Below, piece by piece: positions 38,218 through 45,501 of a DNA stretch of 64,000 nt. Under the pieces are notes generated by a model that saw nothing but the letters and a program-made list of their open reading frames with translations, had not been told where the DNA came from and ran no database searches. Location: assembly GCA_028285085.1 (NCBI GenBank), contig JANQQI010000030.1:62001-126000 (forward strand). Reading direction: 5' to 3'. The position numbers were made by a program, and so were the translations under genes. Within the stretch, counting starts at the first letter, position 1, and each line of letters starts with the position of its first letter. The DNA comes from Saprospiraceae bacterium (GTDB lineage Bacteria > Bacteroidota > Bacteroidia > Chitinophagales > Saprospiraceae).

Positions 38218-39222
38218 CTAAAACCCTTCCACACCATTTACCGTGGTGTACTTAAAGCTGAGTTTTTTATCTGGGTAAATGTGTTTGAAAGCTGACTGCA
38301 CCATCAGGGTCGCTTCGTGGAACCCACAAAGGATCAATTTTAGCTTTCCGGGATAAGTGTTGATATCGCCGATAGCGTAAATCCCCGGGACATTAGTACT
38401 ATAATCAAGTGTATCTACCTCAATGGCATTTTTCGAAATATTCAGTCCCCAATCCGCAATTGGTCCCAACTTAGGAGATAAGCCAAAGAGAGGAATAAAA
38501 TGATCGGTCCCTTGGACAAACTCACCGGCCTCTTTTTGGCGGATCACCACATCGGTTAGTTTCCCATTCCCGCGCAGCCCCGTAGCCTGAGCATCGGTGA
38601 TGAGTCGAATCCGGCCAGAATCTGCCAAGTGCATGACCTTCTCGACGGAATCCAAGGCGCCGCGAAACTGCTGACGACGATGGATCAACATCACCTCATC
38701 GGCCACCTCCGACAAGAAAATAGTCCAATCAAGGGCAGAGTCTCCACCACCAGCAATGACCACGCGTTTGTCGCGATAGATTTCTGGATCGCGGATAATA
38801 TATTCAACGCCCCGGTCTTCGAAACGCGCTAAGTTTTCAATTGGCGGCTTACGCGGCTCAAAACACCCCAACCCGCCGGCAATAGCGATCACGGGAGCAT
38901 TGATTTCTGTCCCCCGATTAGTGGTTAGCTTGAAGGAATCGTCTGGCAAGCGCTCAATTCGCTCGGCCCGTTCGCCAAGTGTAAAGCCGGGTTGAAAAGG
39001 CTCAATCTGCTCCATCAAGTTCTTAATCAGATCCCCGGCTAAGATAGACGGGAAGCCCGGAATATCGTAGATCGGCTTCTTCGGATAAATCTCGGCGCAC
39101 TGCCCACCTGGCTGAGCTAAAGTGTCTACCAAATGGCAGCGCAGCTTAAGCAATCCAGCTTCAAAAACGGTAAACAATCCACAGGGGCCAGCACCAATAA
39201 TGAGAATATCTGTCTGTATCAT
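38218..39222 (-). CDS. Ferredoxin-NADP reductase, thioredoxin-reductase-like type
   Basis: 334 residues. Moves electrons between NADPH and ferredoxin. The N-terminal FAD motif is ILIIGAGPCGLFTVFEAGLL, followed by QPGGQCAEIYPKKPIYDIPGF. The NADP motif is VVIAGGGDSALDW, and the C-terminal FAD segment is GIYAIGDINTYPGKLKLI. There is no CxxC redox pair after the NADP motif, which separates it from thioredoxin reductase and fits the YumC-type enzymes. As last gene of the operon it is placed to supply reduced ferredoxin to the siroheme reductase encoded by the first gene. 43 nt separate it from cysH. Confidence 0.92.
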   Translation of the reverse strand: MIQTDILIIGAGPCGLFTVFEAGLLKLRCHLVDTLAQPGGQCAEIYPKKPIYDIPGFPSILAGDLIKNLMEQIEPFQPGFTLGERAERIERLPDDSFKLTTNRGTEINAPVIAIAGGLGCFEPRKPPIENLARFEDRGVEYIIRDPEIYRDKRVVIAGGGDSALDWTIFLSEVADEVMLIHRRQQFRGALDSVEKVMHLADSGRIRLITDAQATGLRGNGKLTDVVIRQKEAGEFVQGTDHFIPLFGLSPKLGPIADWGLNISKNAIEVDTLDYSTNVPGIYAIGDINTYPGKLKLILCGFHEATLMVQSAFKHIYPDKKLSFKYTTVNGVEGF

Positions 39223-39265
39223 TTTTAATTAAAATTGAAATTTGAGTACGATTGATTCTATGATT

Positions 39266-39982
39266 TTAGAGGGATTTTTTACGATTAAAAAAGGTCGGAT
39301 GTAAACCACATTCGGTTTTGTTTTGGCCTTGCCAGCGACCTTCCCGCCCTGCCCCTTTGGCGGTGCAATGCACACAACCAATGGAGCCGAATCCTTCTGC
39401 CTCAAGCGGATGGCGCGGCAATTTGTAATATTCCATGTGGTATAAAAATTCTCCTTCGTCGATATCAATCAAAGGATGAAACTTAATAATATCACCTTGT
39501 TGTTCGAAGACCCGCAAATGCGAGCGAAAAGTTGTTTGATAAGCCATGAGACCAGAAATCCAGACCTTATGCCTTGAAATAATTGGTTCCAGTGGAACAA
39601 CCTTATTAATACTACAACACATTTTGGGATGTTCCTTCCACCACTGATCCTGCCGTGTAAGATTATTTTCCTCTTCTCTAGGGCGAACATTTACAATCCG
39701 CAGTCCCAACTCCTCGGCTACAGTATCCCGATAAGCAATCGTTTCGGGAAAATGATAGGTCGTATCAATAAAGTGGACCGTTTGGCTCGGCCGAATTTGA
39801 CTAATCAAATGCAGTAGAAAAACGGACTTAGTCCCAAAAGACGAAGTATATAGTACTTGTTTCTCGGGAAAATAACGGTACAATAGCTCCAAGCGCTCCC
39901 GAAAGGTAAGCGGTGTAAAAATAGCATTCAACTGCTCAATACTGAGTGGCTGAGGCTGGCTGGCTGGTGTTGACATTTTCAA
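39266..39982 (-). CDS. cysH: Phosphoadenylyl/adenylyl-sulfate reductase
   Basis: 238 residues, cytoplasmic. Reduces activated sulfate (APS or PAPS) to sulfite. The paired Cys-Cys at 122-123 and CxxC at 203-206 (GCVHC) are the four ligands of the [4Fe-4S] cluster found in APS-type enzymes. The catalytic ECGLH motif is near the C-terminus (Cys225). The N-terminal SSFGTKSVFLLHL and WISGLMAYQTTFR segments form the nucleotide site; the usual GLRRxQ is altered to GLMAYQ, which is atypical. The Fe-S ligands favour APS as substrate. An ATG two codons in (39976) is an alternative start. The first ~45 nt overlap the end of the DUF2061 gene. No ATP sulfurylase genes are in the window. Confidence 0.93.
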   Translation of the reverse strand: MKMSTPASQPQPLSIEQLNAIFTPLTFRERLELLYRYFPEKQVLYTSSFGTKSVFLLHLISQIRPSQTVHFIDTTYHFPETIAYRDTVAEELGLRIVNVRPREEENNLTRQDQWWKEHPKMCCSINKVVPLEPIISRHKVWISGLMAYQTTFRSHLRVFEQQGDIIKFHPLIDIDEGEFLYHMEYYKLPRHPLEAEGFGSIGCVHCTAKGAGREGRWQGQNKTECGLHPTFFNRKKSL

Positions 39983-40241
39983 TTGTAGTTTGATGGTCCT
40001 GTAAATCAGATACTGCCGTGGCTTCCTGTTTTTTCACTCGAGTGTATCCCCAGGAAGTTAAATTCCAAGCCCGCTCATTGAGGTAGTAAATCGTAAACTT
40101 GACGATAAAATCGAGGATACCAATGCTCGTAGCGATCTCCAGACTACCGGTAAAAATGAAGGCTAAACTAAAGGTGGCGATAGTCGCCAGCAGGCGATAG
40201 GTTACCGCTTTAATAACACTTCGTTGTTTTGTCTCTTTCAT
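39936..40241 (-). CDS. DUF2061 small membrane protein
   Basis: 101 residues. The core QRSVIKAVTYRLLATIATFS ... TSIGILDFIVKFTIYYLNERAWN is the DUF2061 signature, with two membrane helices and the ending NERAWN. Such proteins often sit among sulfate-activation and reduction genes in Bacteroidota, but their function is not established. The C-terminal ~35 residues extend beyond the family core into the start of cysH (47-nt overlap), so the two are probably translationally linked. Confidence 0.85.
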   Translation of the reverse strand: MKETKQRSVIKAVTYRLLATIATFSLAFIFTGSLEIATSIGILDFIVKFTIYYLNERAWNLTSWGYTRVKKQEATAVSDLQDHQTTIENVNTSQPASATQY

Positions 40242-40271
40242 ATTATGGGTATCGTAAAAACAAGTGAATAA

Positions 40272-40877
40272 TTAGGATTTTTGTGAATACTCTTCGCTCA
40301 CCAGACTCGACGTGAGCTCATTGAGTTGCTTAACTTTTTCGGTAAAATTCCCGGTCAATCGATCCCGGATCAGTTTGAGATTTTGGAGTAATTGTGGAAC
40401 ATCCTGGGGCAATACTGCTTCCAGTACCTGCCGAAAGCGCTTGGCGAAAGTTGGCGATTGTCCATTGGTTGAAATGGCTACCTTGAGTGGCCCCCGAGTG
40501 ACAATGGAGCCTAGGTAAAAATCACACAGTGCGGGGGTATCCGCTACATTGACCAGCTTCCCCGCAGCCCGGGCCGCATCTCGTACTTCTGCATTCAGCG
40601 CTTTGATATTGGTAGCTGCAATGACTAGATCATGCTCCTCGATATCCGACTTAGCAAAGGATCTTTGGTGAATGGTTACTCGAAAATTCTTTTGTGCAAG
40701 CAGTGCTTTGATATCGGATGACACTTCGGGAGCTACAACAGTAATCTGGGCATCCGGGCTACTTTTAAGAATGAAAAACAACTTCTCGTAGCCCACTTCT
40801 CCGGCGCCTACAATCAATAGGCGGAGTTGGTGTAATTTTAGGAATACAGGGTATAAAGGATTATTCAGTGAGCTCAT
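40272..40877 (-). CDS. Siroheme synthase N-domain: precorrin-2 dehydrogenase / sirohydrochlorin ferrochelatase
   Basis: 201 residues, corresponding to the Met8p-like N-terminal part of CysG. It oxidises precorrin-2 with NAD and inserts iron to make siroheme. Evidence: YPVFLKLHQLRLLIVGAGEVGYEKL (Rossmann motif), VVAPEVS, DLVIAATN, GKLVNVADTPALCDFYLGSIV with the conserved Asp, and KVAISTNGQSPTFAKRFRQ. The methyltransferase half is a separate gene just upstream, overlapping by 4 nt (ATGA). Together they make the siroheme needed by the reductase encoded first in the operon. Confidence 0.93.
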   Translation of the reverse strand: MSSLNNPLYPVFLKLHQLRLLIVGAGEVGYEKLFFILKSSPDAQITVVAPEVSSDIKALLAQKNFRVTIHQRSFAKSDIEEHDLVIAATNIKALNAEVRDAARAAGKLVNVADTPALCDFYLGSIVTRGPLKVAISTNGQSPTFAKRFRQVLEAVLPQDVPQLLQNLKLIRDRLTGNFTEKVKQLNELTSSLVSEEYSQKS

Positions 40878-41659
40878 GGGTTTTGTTTTTTTACCGTGTT
40901 TTTTAATGCTTCAACCAGTAACTGCTGACGTTCAGGATGCAGATCAACCACCTCTCCGATGACAATAATCCCTGGGGTGCTTAATCCTTCGGCGCGAACT
41001 TCTGCTTCGATGGTATCGACCGTCCCGAGAGCAAAGCGTTCATTCTCACGGCTACCGTTTTGGACCACCATTACCGGTGTATTACTTTTGCCCGCGGCCC
41101 GAAAGTGAGCCGTAATTTCACCAAGCTTTCGCATGCCCATCAAGATCACTACCGTTGCACTGGATTGAGCGGCAATCGCAATATCGCGAGATAAAGCTCC
41201 CGAGCGGGTCGTCGCTGTAATCACCCAAAAGCTTTCGTTGACGCCCCGGCGAGTAAGTGGAACTTCCTGCAATTCAGGCACTGCGATGCAGCTAGAAATC
41301 CCTGGGATGACGGTAGTTTCGATATCAAAGGCTTTGGCAAACTGTAGCTCTTCGTGTCCGCGGCCAAAGACAAAGGCATCGCCTCCCTTGAGTCGCACGG
41401 CGTGCCCGTGACGATAAGCCGATTGGACCAACAATAGGTTGATTTCCTCCTGGCTCATGCGGTGTTTGCCCGCTCTTTTGCCGACATAGATACGCTCAGC
41501 GTGCGCAGGCACCTCATCCAATAGTGCTGGATTGACCAGTGCATCGTACAGGACCACATCGGCAGTTTGTAATGCCTTGAGACCTTTGATGGTTAATAAT
41601 TCCGGGTCGCCAGGTCCAGCGCCGAGGAGGGTAATTCGTGCTTTGATTTTCGTAGACAT
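40874..41659 (-). CDS. cobA: Uroporphyrinogen-III C-methyltransferase
   Basis: 261 residues. Methylates uroporphyrinogen III at C2 and C7 with S-adenosylmethionine to give precorrin-2. Family motifs: ITLLGAGPGDPELLTIKGLKAL, DVVLYDALV, YVGKRAGKH, VRLKGGDAFVFGRGHEE, VIPGISSCIAVPELQEVPLTRRG, and VVILMGMRKLGEI. It has the normal length for a stand-alone enzyme. It overlaps the siroheme-synthase N-domain gene by 4 nt and follows the reductase gene after 11 nt. Confidence 0.95.
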   Translation of the reverse strand: MSTKIKARITLLGAGPGDPELLTIKGLKALQTADVVLYDALVNPALLDEVPAHAERIYVGKRAGKHRMSQEEINLLLVQSAYRHGHAVRLKGGDAFVFGRGHEELQFAKAFDIETTVIPGISSCIAVPELQEVPLTRRGVNESFWVITATTRSGALSRDIAIAAQSSATVVILMGMRKLGEITAHFRAAGKSNTPVMVVQNGSRENERFALGTVDTIEAEVRAEGLSTPGIIVIGEVVDLHPERQQLLVEALKNTVKKQNP

Positions 41660-41670
41660 GGTTTTGATTT

Positions 41671-43809
41671 TTATGCGTTATAGTATTCACGAACAACCTC
41701 CTTATCATCGCCATCATCACCCAATTGGCGTTGACGAATCGCGATAACCTCATTGACAAACTTTGTGGCCAACTGTAAGTAATCATTGGCAAAATCTGCG
41801 GTAGGTTCGTTTTGATTAATTTGTAGAACGGTGGTAGGAAAATCGTCTACCGAAAGTTCAATTTTCCCTGTATCAACATAATGCGTTTGGAAATCCTTGA
41901 TGATACCGTGATGGGTGTTACACTTAATATCTTGGGCCAGGAGTAGTGCTTTTGCTCCTACTACTAGAGCGCTGTAAGCATGGTAAATACCATCAGCAAA
42001 GACTTCACGGGCCAGAGCTTCTTCGGCTAATCCAATTTTTTCACGTGCGTCAGCGATGATCGTACCTACCACATCCAAAGCCACTCCAGCACACTCTCCT
42101 ACCCCGATCGCTTGCTCATAAGTATTCTCTTGTCCCCAATCAAAAAAGTCAGATTTATCGAGCGTTTCTACTTCAGCCAGAGGCTTCAAAAGATCGTAGA
42201 AATAGCGCTTACCTTTCTCTTGGAAGTAGTCATTGAAATACAAATCAGCGTTGCGATAAGATTCATAATCATCCAAAATCAAGCGGAAGGCATCCGGGAT
42301 CCGTTTGGTCGGTAGTTTAATTACTTTCTCCGCGATAAAGCCGCGGCCGTCCGGTGACACACCTCCGCCGAGAACGATCTGCATGGCAGGAATCACCAAT
42401 TCTTTGCGCTTTATTGAGCTACCGTGGAAGCCAATGTTCGCCGCCATGTGTTGTCCACAAGCGTTCATACAACCACTAATCTTGATCTTAATATTCGACT
42501 CCGCAATCAGGTGGGGGTAATCTTCCTGCACCACTTCCTCCAGTTTGCTGGCCAGGCCGGTACTGTTGGTTACCGCTAAGTTGCATGTATCGGTACCCGG
42601 GCAAGCCGTTACGTCAGCGATCGTATCGAAACCCGGCTCGCTGAGCCCCAAAGCGTGTAATTCATTGAAAAGATGAAGCAAAGATTCGTAGCGCACCTGC
42701 CGTAACACAAAACCTTGATTGACAGAAATACGAATATCATCCGCTGCAAAGCGCTGTACAATGGCTGCAAAGCGACGAGCCGTTTCCGCATTAATATCAC
42801 CCAGCGGGACACGAACCTGGACAGCGTACCAGCCTTTTTGCTTTTGCTCAAACACGTTAGTTTGCAACCATAAATCCGCCTTGCGACTATCGACAGGAGC
42901 AACCGCTGCCCATTTTTGTTTTGGAGCAGGATCAGCTTCTTGCCAATCATCAACTTCAATAGCATAGTATTGATTCGGAAGCGCCTTTCGCTCTTGCTCA
43001 ACAAGCTCTAAGAAACCCTCTATGCCCAATTTTTTCACCAAGAATTTCATGCGGGCTTTGAAGCGCTTCTCACGCTCACCGTAGCGATCGAACACCCGAA
43101 TGGCTGCTTCCATAAACGGAATAATTTCATTCGTCGCGATAAACTCATAAGCCGTTTGAGCCACCATTGACTGGGCACCAAGACCACCAGCAATGACTAA
43201 TTTGAAGCCGCGAATGCCATCCTTGATGCGAGGAATAAACCCGAAATCATGAAAATAGGTGTAGGCTGAATCTTTATCCGAAGAAGAGAAAGCAGGCTTA
43301 ATTTTGCGGCCCATTTCCTGGCAGATCGGATTGCGTAAGAAGTATTCAAAAACGGCCTGCACATAAGGGGACACATCAAAAAGCTCATCGGGATCGATCC
43401 CCGCTACCGCAGAAGCGGTGAGGTTTCGAACGGTGTTGCCGCAAGCTTCACGAGCCGTCACCCCCACCTCTGCCAATTCCGTCCAAATCGCAGCGGCATC
43501 ACTTAGCTTAACATAGTGCATCTGGATATTTTGGCGTGTGGTAAGGTGTAGATTCCCGTTAGTATATTTTTCAGAAACATCTGCCAAGCGAGTGAGCTGC
43601 GCAGCCGTCAACCGACCAAAGGGAATCTTAGTACGAAACATATGCACACCTAGCTGACGCTGGCCATATACCCCACGAGTGAGGCGATAATGCTTGAACC
43701 GTTCTTCATCGATGCGGCCCTTTTGAAAAAGTGCAATTTTCTGTTGCAGTTCGATGATATCCCGGGCGGCAGCATCACTAATATTTCGAAGGTCAAAATT
43801 TCCACTCAT
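41671..43809 (-). CDS. Ferredoxin-type siroheme sulfite (or nitrite) reductase with C-terminal HEPN-like extension
   Basis: 712 residues, longer than the ~550-590 usual for the two-repeat NirA/SirA core. It carries out six-electron reduction, with siroheme and [4Fe-4S] held by TACPGTDTC (Cys403, Cys409) and SGCMNACGQH (Cys447, Cys451). The two ferrite-reductase-like halves begin with VHMFRTKIPFGRLTAAQL and VQVRVPLGDINAETARR. Residues ~565-695 form an added helical domain (EKIGLAEEALAREVFADGIY, HAYSALVVGAKALLLA, NTHHGIIKDF) resembling a HEPN fold. Being in an operon with cysH and siroheme genes, and behind Cys-codon leaders, points to sulfite rather than nitrite. The start codon lies 42 nt after the second leader hairpin. 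Confidence 0.9.
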   Translation of the reverse strand: MSGNFDLRNISDAAARDIIELQQKIALFQKGRIDEERFKHYRLTRGVYGQRQLGVHMFRTKIPFGRLTAAQLTRLADVSEKYTNGNLHLTTRQNIQMHYVKLSDAAAIWTELAEVGVTAREACGNTVRNLTASAVAGIDPDELFDVSPYVQAVFEYFLRNPICQEMGRKIKPAFSSSDKDSAYTYFHDFGFIPRIKDGIRGFKLVIAGGLGAQSMVAQTAYEFIATNEIIPFMEAAIRVFDRYGEREKRFKARMKFLVKKLGIEGFLELVEQERKALPNQYYAIEVDDWQEADPAPKQKWAAVAPVDSRKADLWLQTNVFEQKQKGWYAVQVRVPLGDINAETARRFAAIVQRFAADDIRISVNQGFVLRQVRYESLLHLFNELHALGLSEPGFDTIADVTACPGTDTCNLAVTNSTGLASKLEEVVQEDYPHLIAESNIKIKISGCMNACGQHMAANIGFHGSSIKRKELVIPAMQIVLGGGVSPDGRGFIAEKVIKLPTKRIPDAFRLILDDYESYRNADLYFNDYFQEKGKRYFYDLLKPLAEVETLDKSDFFDWGQENTYEQAIGVGECAGVALDVVGTIIADAREKIGLAEEALAREVFADGIYHAYSALVVGAKALLLAQDIKCNTHHGIIKDFQTHYVDTGKIELSVDDFPTTVLQINQNEPTADFANDYLQLATKFVNEVIAIRQRQLGDDGDDKEVVREYYNA

Positions 43810-43851
43810 GGCGATTTATTTTTATATGATAATTATTGTTTTAATTGAAAT

Positions 43852-43889
43852 AAAAAAGCCCTCACGGAAGGAGATTTCCGTGAGGGCTT
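43852..43889 (-). terminator. Second attenuator hairpin (intrinsic terminator) before the sulfite reductase gene
   Basis: A perfect 14-bp stem (RNA 5' arm at 43889-43876, 3' arm at 43869-43856, 6-nt loop) is followed by six U and then AUUUC. It lies between leader peptide 2 and the sulfite reductase start, so unless disrupted it would stop transcription before the operon. The RNA begins GCUAAGCCC, nearly the same as the first hairpin. Confidence 0.88.
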
Positions 43890-43948
43890 AGCAAAATTGG
43901 AAACGAAAGTTATTAAACTACGTTTTTTCGCTGATGCATGCGGAAATC
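43873..43948 (-). promoter_or_regulatory. Predicted antiterminator pairing, attenuator 2
   Basis: RNA GAUUUCCG (43948-43941), inside leader ORF 2 about 14 nt after the last codon of the Cys run, is exactly complementary to CGGAAAUC (43880-43873). The latter spans the loop-proximal 5' arm and loop of the terminator. Formation of this 8-bp helix would prevent the terminator. A ribosome halted on the Cys codons would leave the upstream segment free; one moving on to the stop codon would cover it. Confidence 0.6.
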
Positions 43949-44019
43949 CTGTTTCGGGCGAAACAACAACACAGACAACAGCAACAAAAAACGGATGTAT
44001 ATGATAAATTGGATCTCAT
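43918..44019 (-). CDS. Cysteine-rich leader peptide 2 (33 residues)
   Basis: ATG at 44017-44019, TAG at 43918-43920. The product is MRSNLSYTSVF then CCCCLCCC then FARNRISACISEKT: seven Cys in eight residues at positions 12-19. The stop is 28 nt from the start of a strong intrinsic terminator. No function is expected of the peptide itself; its translation would report charged tRNA-Cys. The codons mix TGT and TGC, so it is not a pure trinucleotide repeat. Confidence 0.78.
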   Translation of the reverse strand: MRSNLSYTSVFCCCCLCCCFARNRISACISEKT

Positions 44020-44063
44020 GAATATTAAGGTTAAAACTGCTAGAATCTAATGCCATAAACACA

Positions 44064-44098
44064 CTAAGCCTTCCCGAAACAACTCCGGGAAGGCTTAG
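44064..44098 (-). terminator. First attenuator hairpin
   Basis: A perfect 13-bp stem (RNA 5' arm 44098-44086, 3' arm 44076-44064) with a 9-nt loop. The following RNA is UGUGUUUAUGG, a weak U-tract, so termination here is probably partial. It begins 27 nt after the stop codon of leader peptide 1. Confidence 0.7.
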
Positions 44099-44148
44099 CG
44101 TTAATTCTATAATTATACCAATGAATTACACCAGAACCTCACCAGAGT
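44082..44148 (-). promoter_or_regulatory. Predicted antiterminator pairing, attenuator 1
   Basis: RNA ACUCUGG (44148-44142), about 11 nt after the last Cys codon of leader 1, can pair with CCGGAGU (44088-44082) in the 5' arm and loop of the first hairpin: 7 bp with one G-U pair. Its position relative to Cys codons and hairpin is the same as in attenuator 2. Confidence 0.5.
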
Positions 44149-44224
44149 GAGTCGTCATACAGCAACAGCAGCAGCAACAAGGCTGAGCAGAAAATGATGC
44201 AGTATGGAACTGATTGTAATTCAT
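44126..44224 (-). CDS. Cysteine-rich leader peptide 1 (32 residues)
   Basis: ATG at 44222-44224, TAA at 44126-44128. The product is MNYNQFHTASFSAQP, then seven consecutive Cys (residues 16-22), then MTTHSGEVLV. It starts about 28 nt from the predicted transcription start and is followed by a hairpin. A short CTCAC/GTGAG stem just after the Cys codons could act as a pause structure. Confidence 0.78.
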   Translation of the reverse strand: MNYNQFHTASFSAQPCCCCCCCMTTHSGEVLV

Positions 44225-44258
44225 AATTGAATGATGTCGTATTTTTTACTTTCGACTA

Positions 44259-44289
44259 CAAACTTATAAGCTTCTTCGAAAAGATGCAA
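44259..44289 (-). promoter_or_regulatory. Bacteroidota-type promoter of the sulfur assimilation operon
   Basis: On the minus strand TTG (44289-44287) is followed after 20 nt by TAAGTTTG (44266-44259), an exact match to TAnnTTTG. Transcription would start near 44252, about 28 nt before leader peptide 1 and about 440 nt before the sulfite reductase start. Confidence 0.7.
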
Positions 44290-44575
44290 GCTTCCTTTCT
44301 AAAAACAAAAACATATTTTATTAAATCATATAAAAATCGGTTTCTCTTACAAGCTAGATGACTACAATAATTTGTGACAGCAAAATCCGGGTATGTTCTG
44401 TTCTTTTGAATACGTTAGCCCTTGAAAACAAATCAGATAGATTATTTCACAACTTTTTGGAACAAATCACATTAGGATCGTACAATAGATGCGTAATCTT
44501 GCGTTTTTGGTATGGTTATAGGTGATTTATTTAATTGATAATGTCGGCCCAAGAACAATCGCCGTTCTGTGAAGT

Positions 44576-45490
44576 ATGATTCGATCCATCTTTTTAGCAA
44601 TCATTTTTTGCTATCTGATTAGTTGTAGTAGAAGTGACAGCCATCAGGCTGCGGCTAGCTTGCCAACGGCTCGTGCCCTCAAAGCCAGCTTAGGGCATAG
44701 CTCGGACAAGGAAAAAGCACAATCCTTCGATGCCTTTGTCCAAGCAGTATCCAAAGAGCAGATGATTGCCGCCGCGGATGAGGATTTACAAACTCAAGCC
44801 GCACGATATTTTCCAGATACTACAGTTGCTACAGGTTACGATATGCACGCCAGTGCGGTAGGAACTGTCGACTCATTTCAGATTCTCTACTACGAATATT
44901 TTGACCTTTACGAGACTTGGCACAATAGCTACGTTGGTGTTTTTAGTCCAACTGGTGAAGCCCTTGCCGTCACCAAGCTTTGGGATATTTCCTTTGAAGG
45001 TAATCTTAGTATTCAATTATTACAAAACGAGATTTTAGAGGTGGCATACTACGATTTTTTCGATCGCTCGACTTTACAAGATCGTTCCGTTTTGCCCGCA
45101 AATCAGTTTTATTTACCAGAATACGAAAAGCGCAACGACCGGACCGAGGGCTATATTTATGCTTACTATCGCATTGATCTCGATGGTCAATTACAACCCC
45201 TGTCTGGCCAAACCGACATTAGCGAAGGGCGGCTATTCCCTCAAGCCTCGGCCAAGTTGCTTTCTGAAGCAGAACTGCTGCAATATCCACTGGCCAGTCT
45301 CGAGTTGATGGGAGCAGAACTCCTCGCTGAGCACGGTCATGTGTTTAGTTCTGAGCATTTCAAAGCACACTTTGCCGCTGAAGATTGGTATCATCCACTT
45401 CCTCAGCAAATCCAAATCGATAGCTTACTATCCGATATCGAGACCTTAAACCTTAAAGCCATTCGACGGGCGGAGCAAGCTATCGATTAG
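44576..45490 (+). CDS. Lipoprotein of unknown function
   Basis: 304 residues. The N-terminus (RSIFLAIIFCYLISC) is a lipoprotein signal with Cys in a LISC lipobox. The remainder is mixed alpha/beta with acidic C-terminal helices and no motif that I recognise. A central strand-rich part (ILYYEYFDLYETWHNSYVGV, LSIQLLQNEILEVAYYDFF) is followed by YIYAYYRIDLDGQLQPLSG. It is divergent from the sulfur operon across ~350 nt and ends only 11 nt from the convergent YceI gene. No functional assignment is justified. Confidence 0.7.
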   Translation: MIRSIFLAIIFCYLISCSRSDSHQAAASLPTARALKASLGHSSDKEKAQSFDAFVQAVSKEQMIAAADEDLQTQAARYFPDTTVATGYDMHASAVGTVDSFQILYYEYFDLYETWHNSYVGVFSPTGEALAVTKLWDISFEGNLSIQLLQNEILEVAYYDFFDRSTLQDRSVLPANQFYLPEYEKRNDRTEGYIYAYYRIDLDGQLQPLSGQTDISEGRLFPQASAKLLSEAELLQYPLASLELMGAELLAEHGHVFSSEHFKAHFAAEDWYHPLPQQIQIDSLLSDIETLNLKAIRRAEQAID

Positions 45491-45501
45491 ATTTCCAACG
45501 C

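Noticed and set aside
43918-44224. Cys runs as accidental translation of a CAG/CAA microsatellite
   Set aside because: Both runs lie in ATG-to-stop frames of matching length, each followed at 27-28 nt by a perfect hairpin, and stand before a cysteine pathway operon. Codons mix TGT and TGC. Chance is possible for one, unlikely for both.
43810-44260. SAM (S-box-like) or other metabolite riboswitch before the sulfur operon
   Set aside because: I see no multi-helix junction or conserved riboswitch core; the structure is simple hairpins plus leader ORFs.
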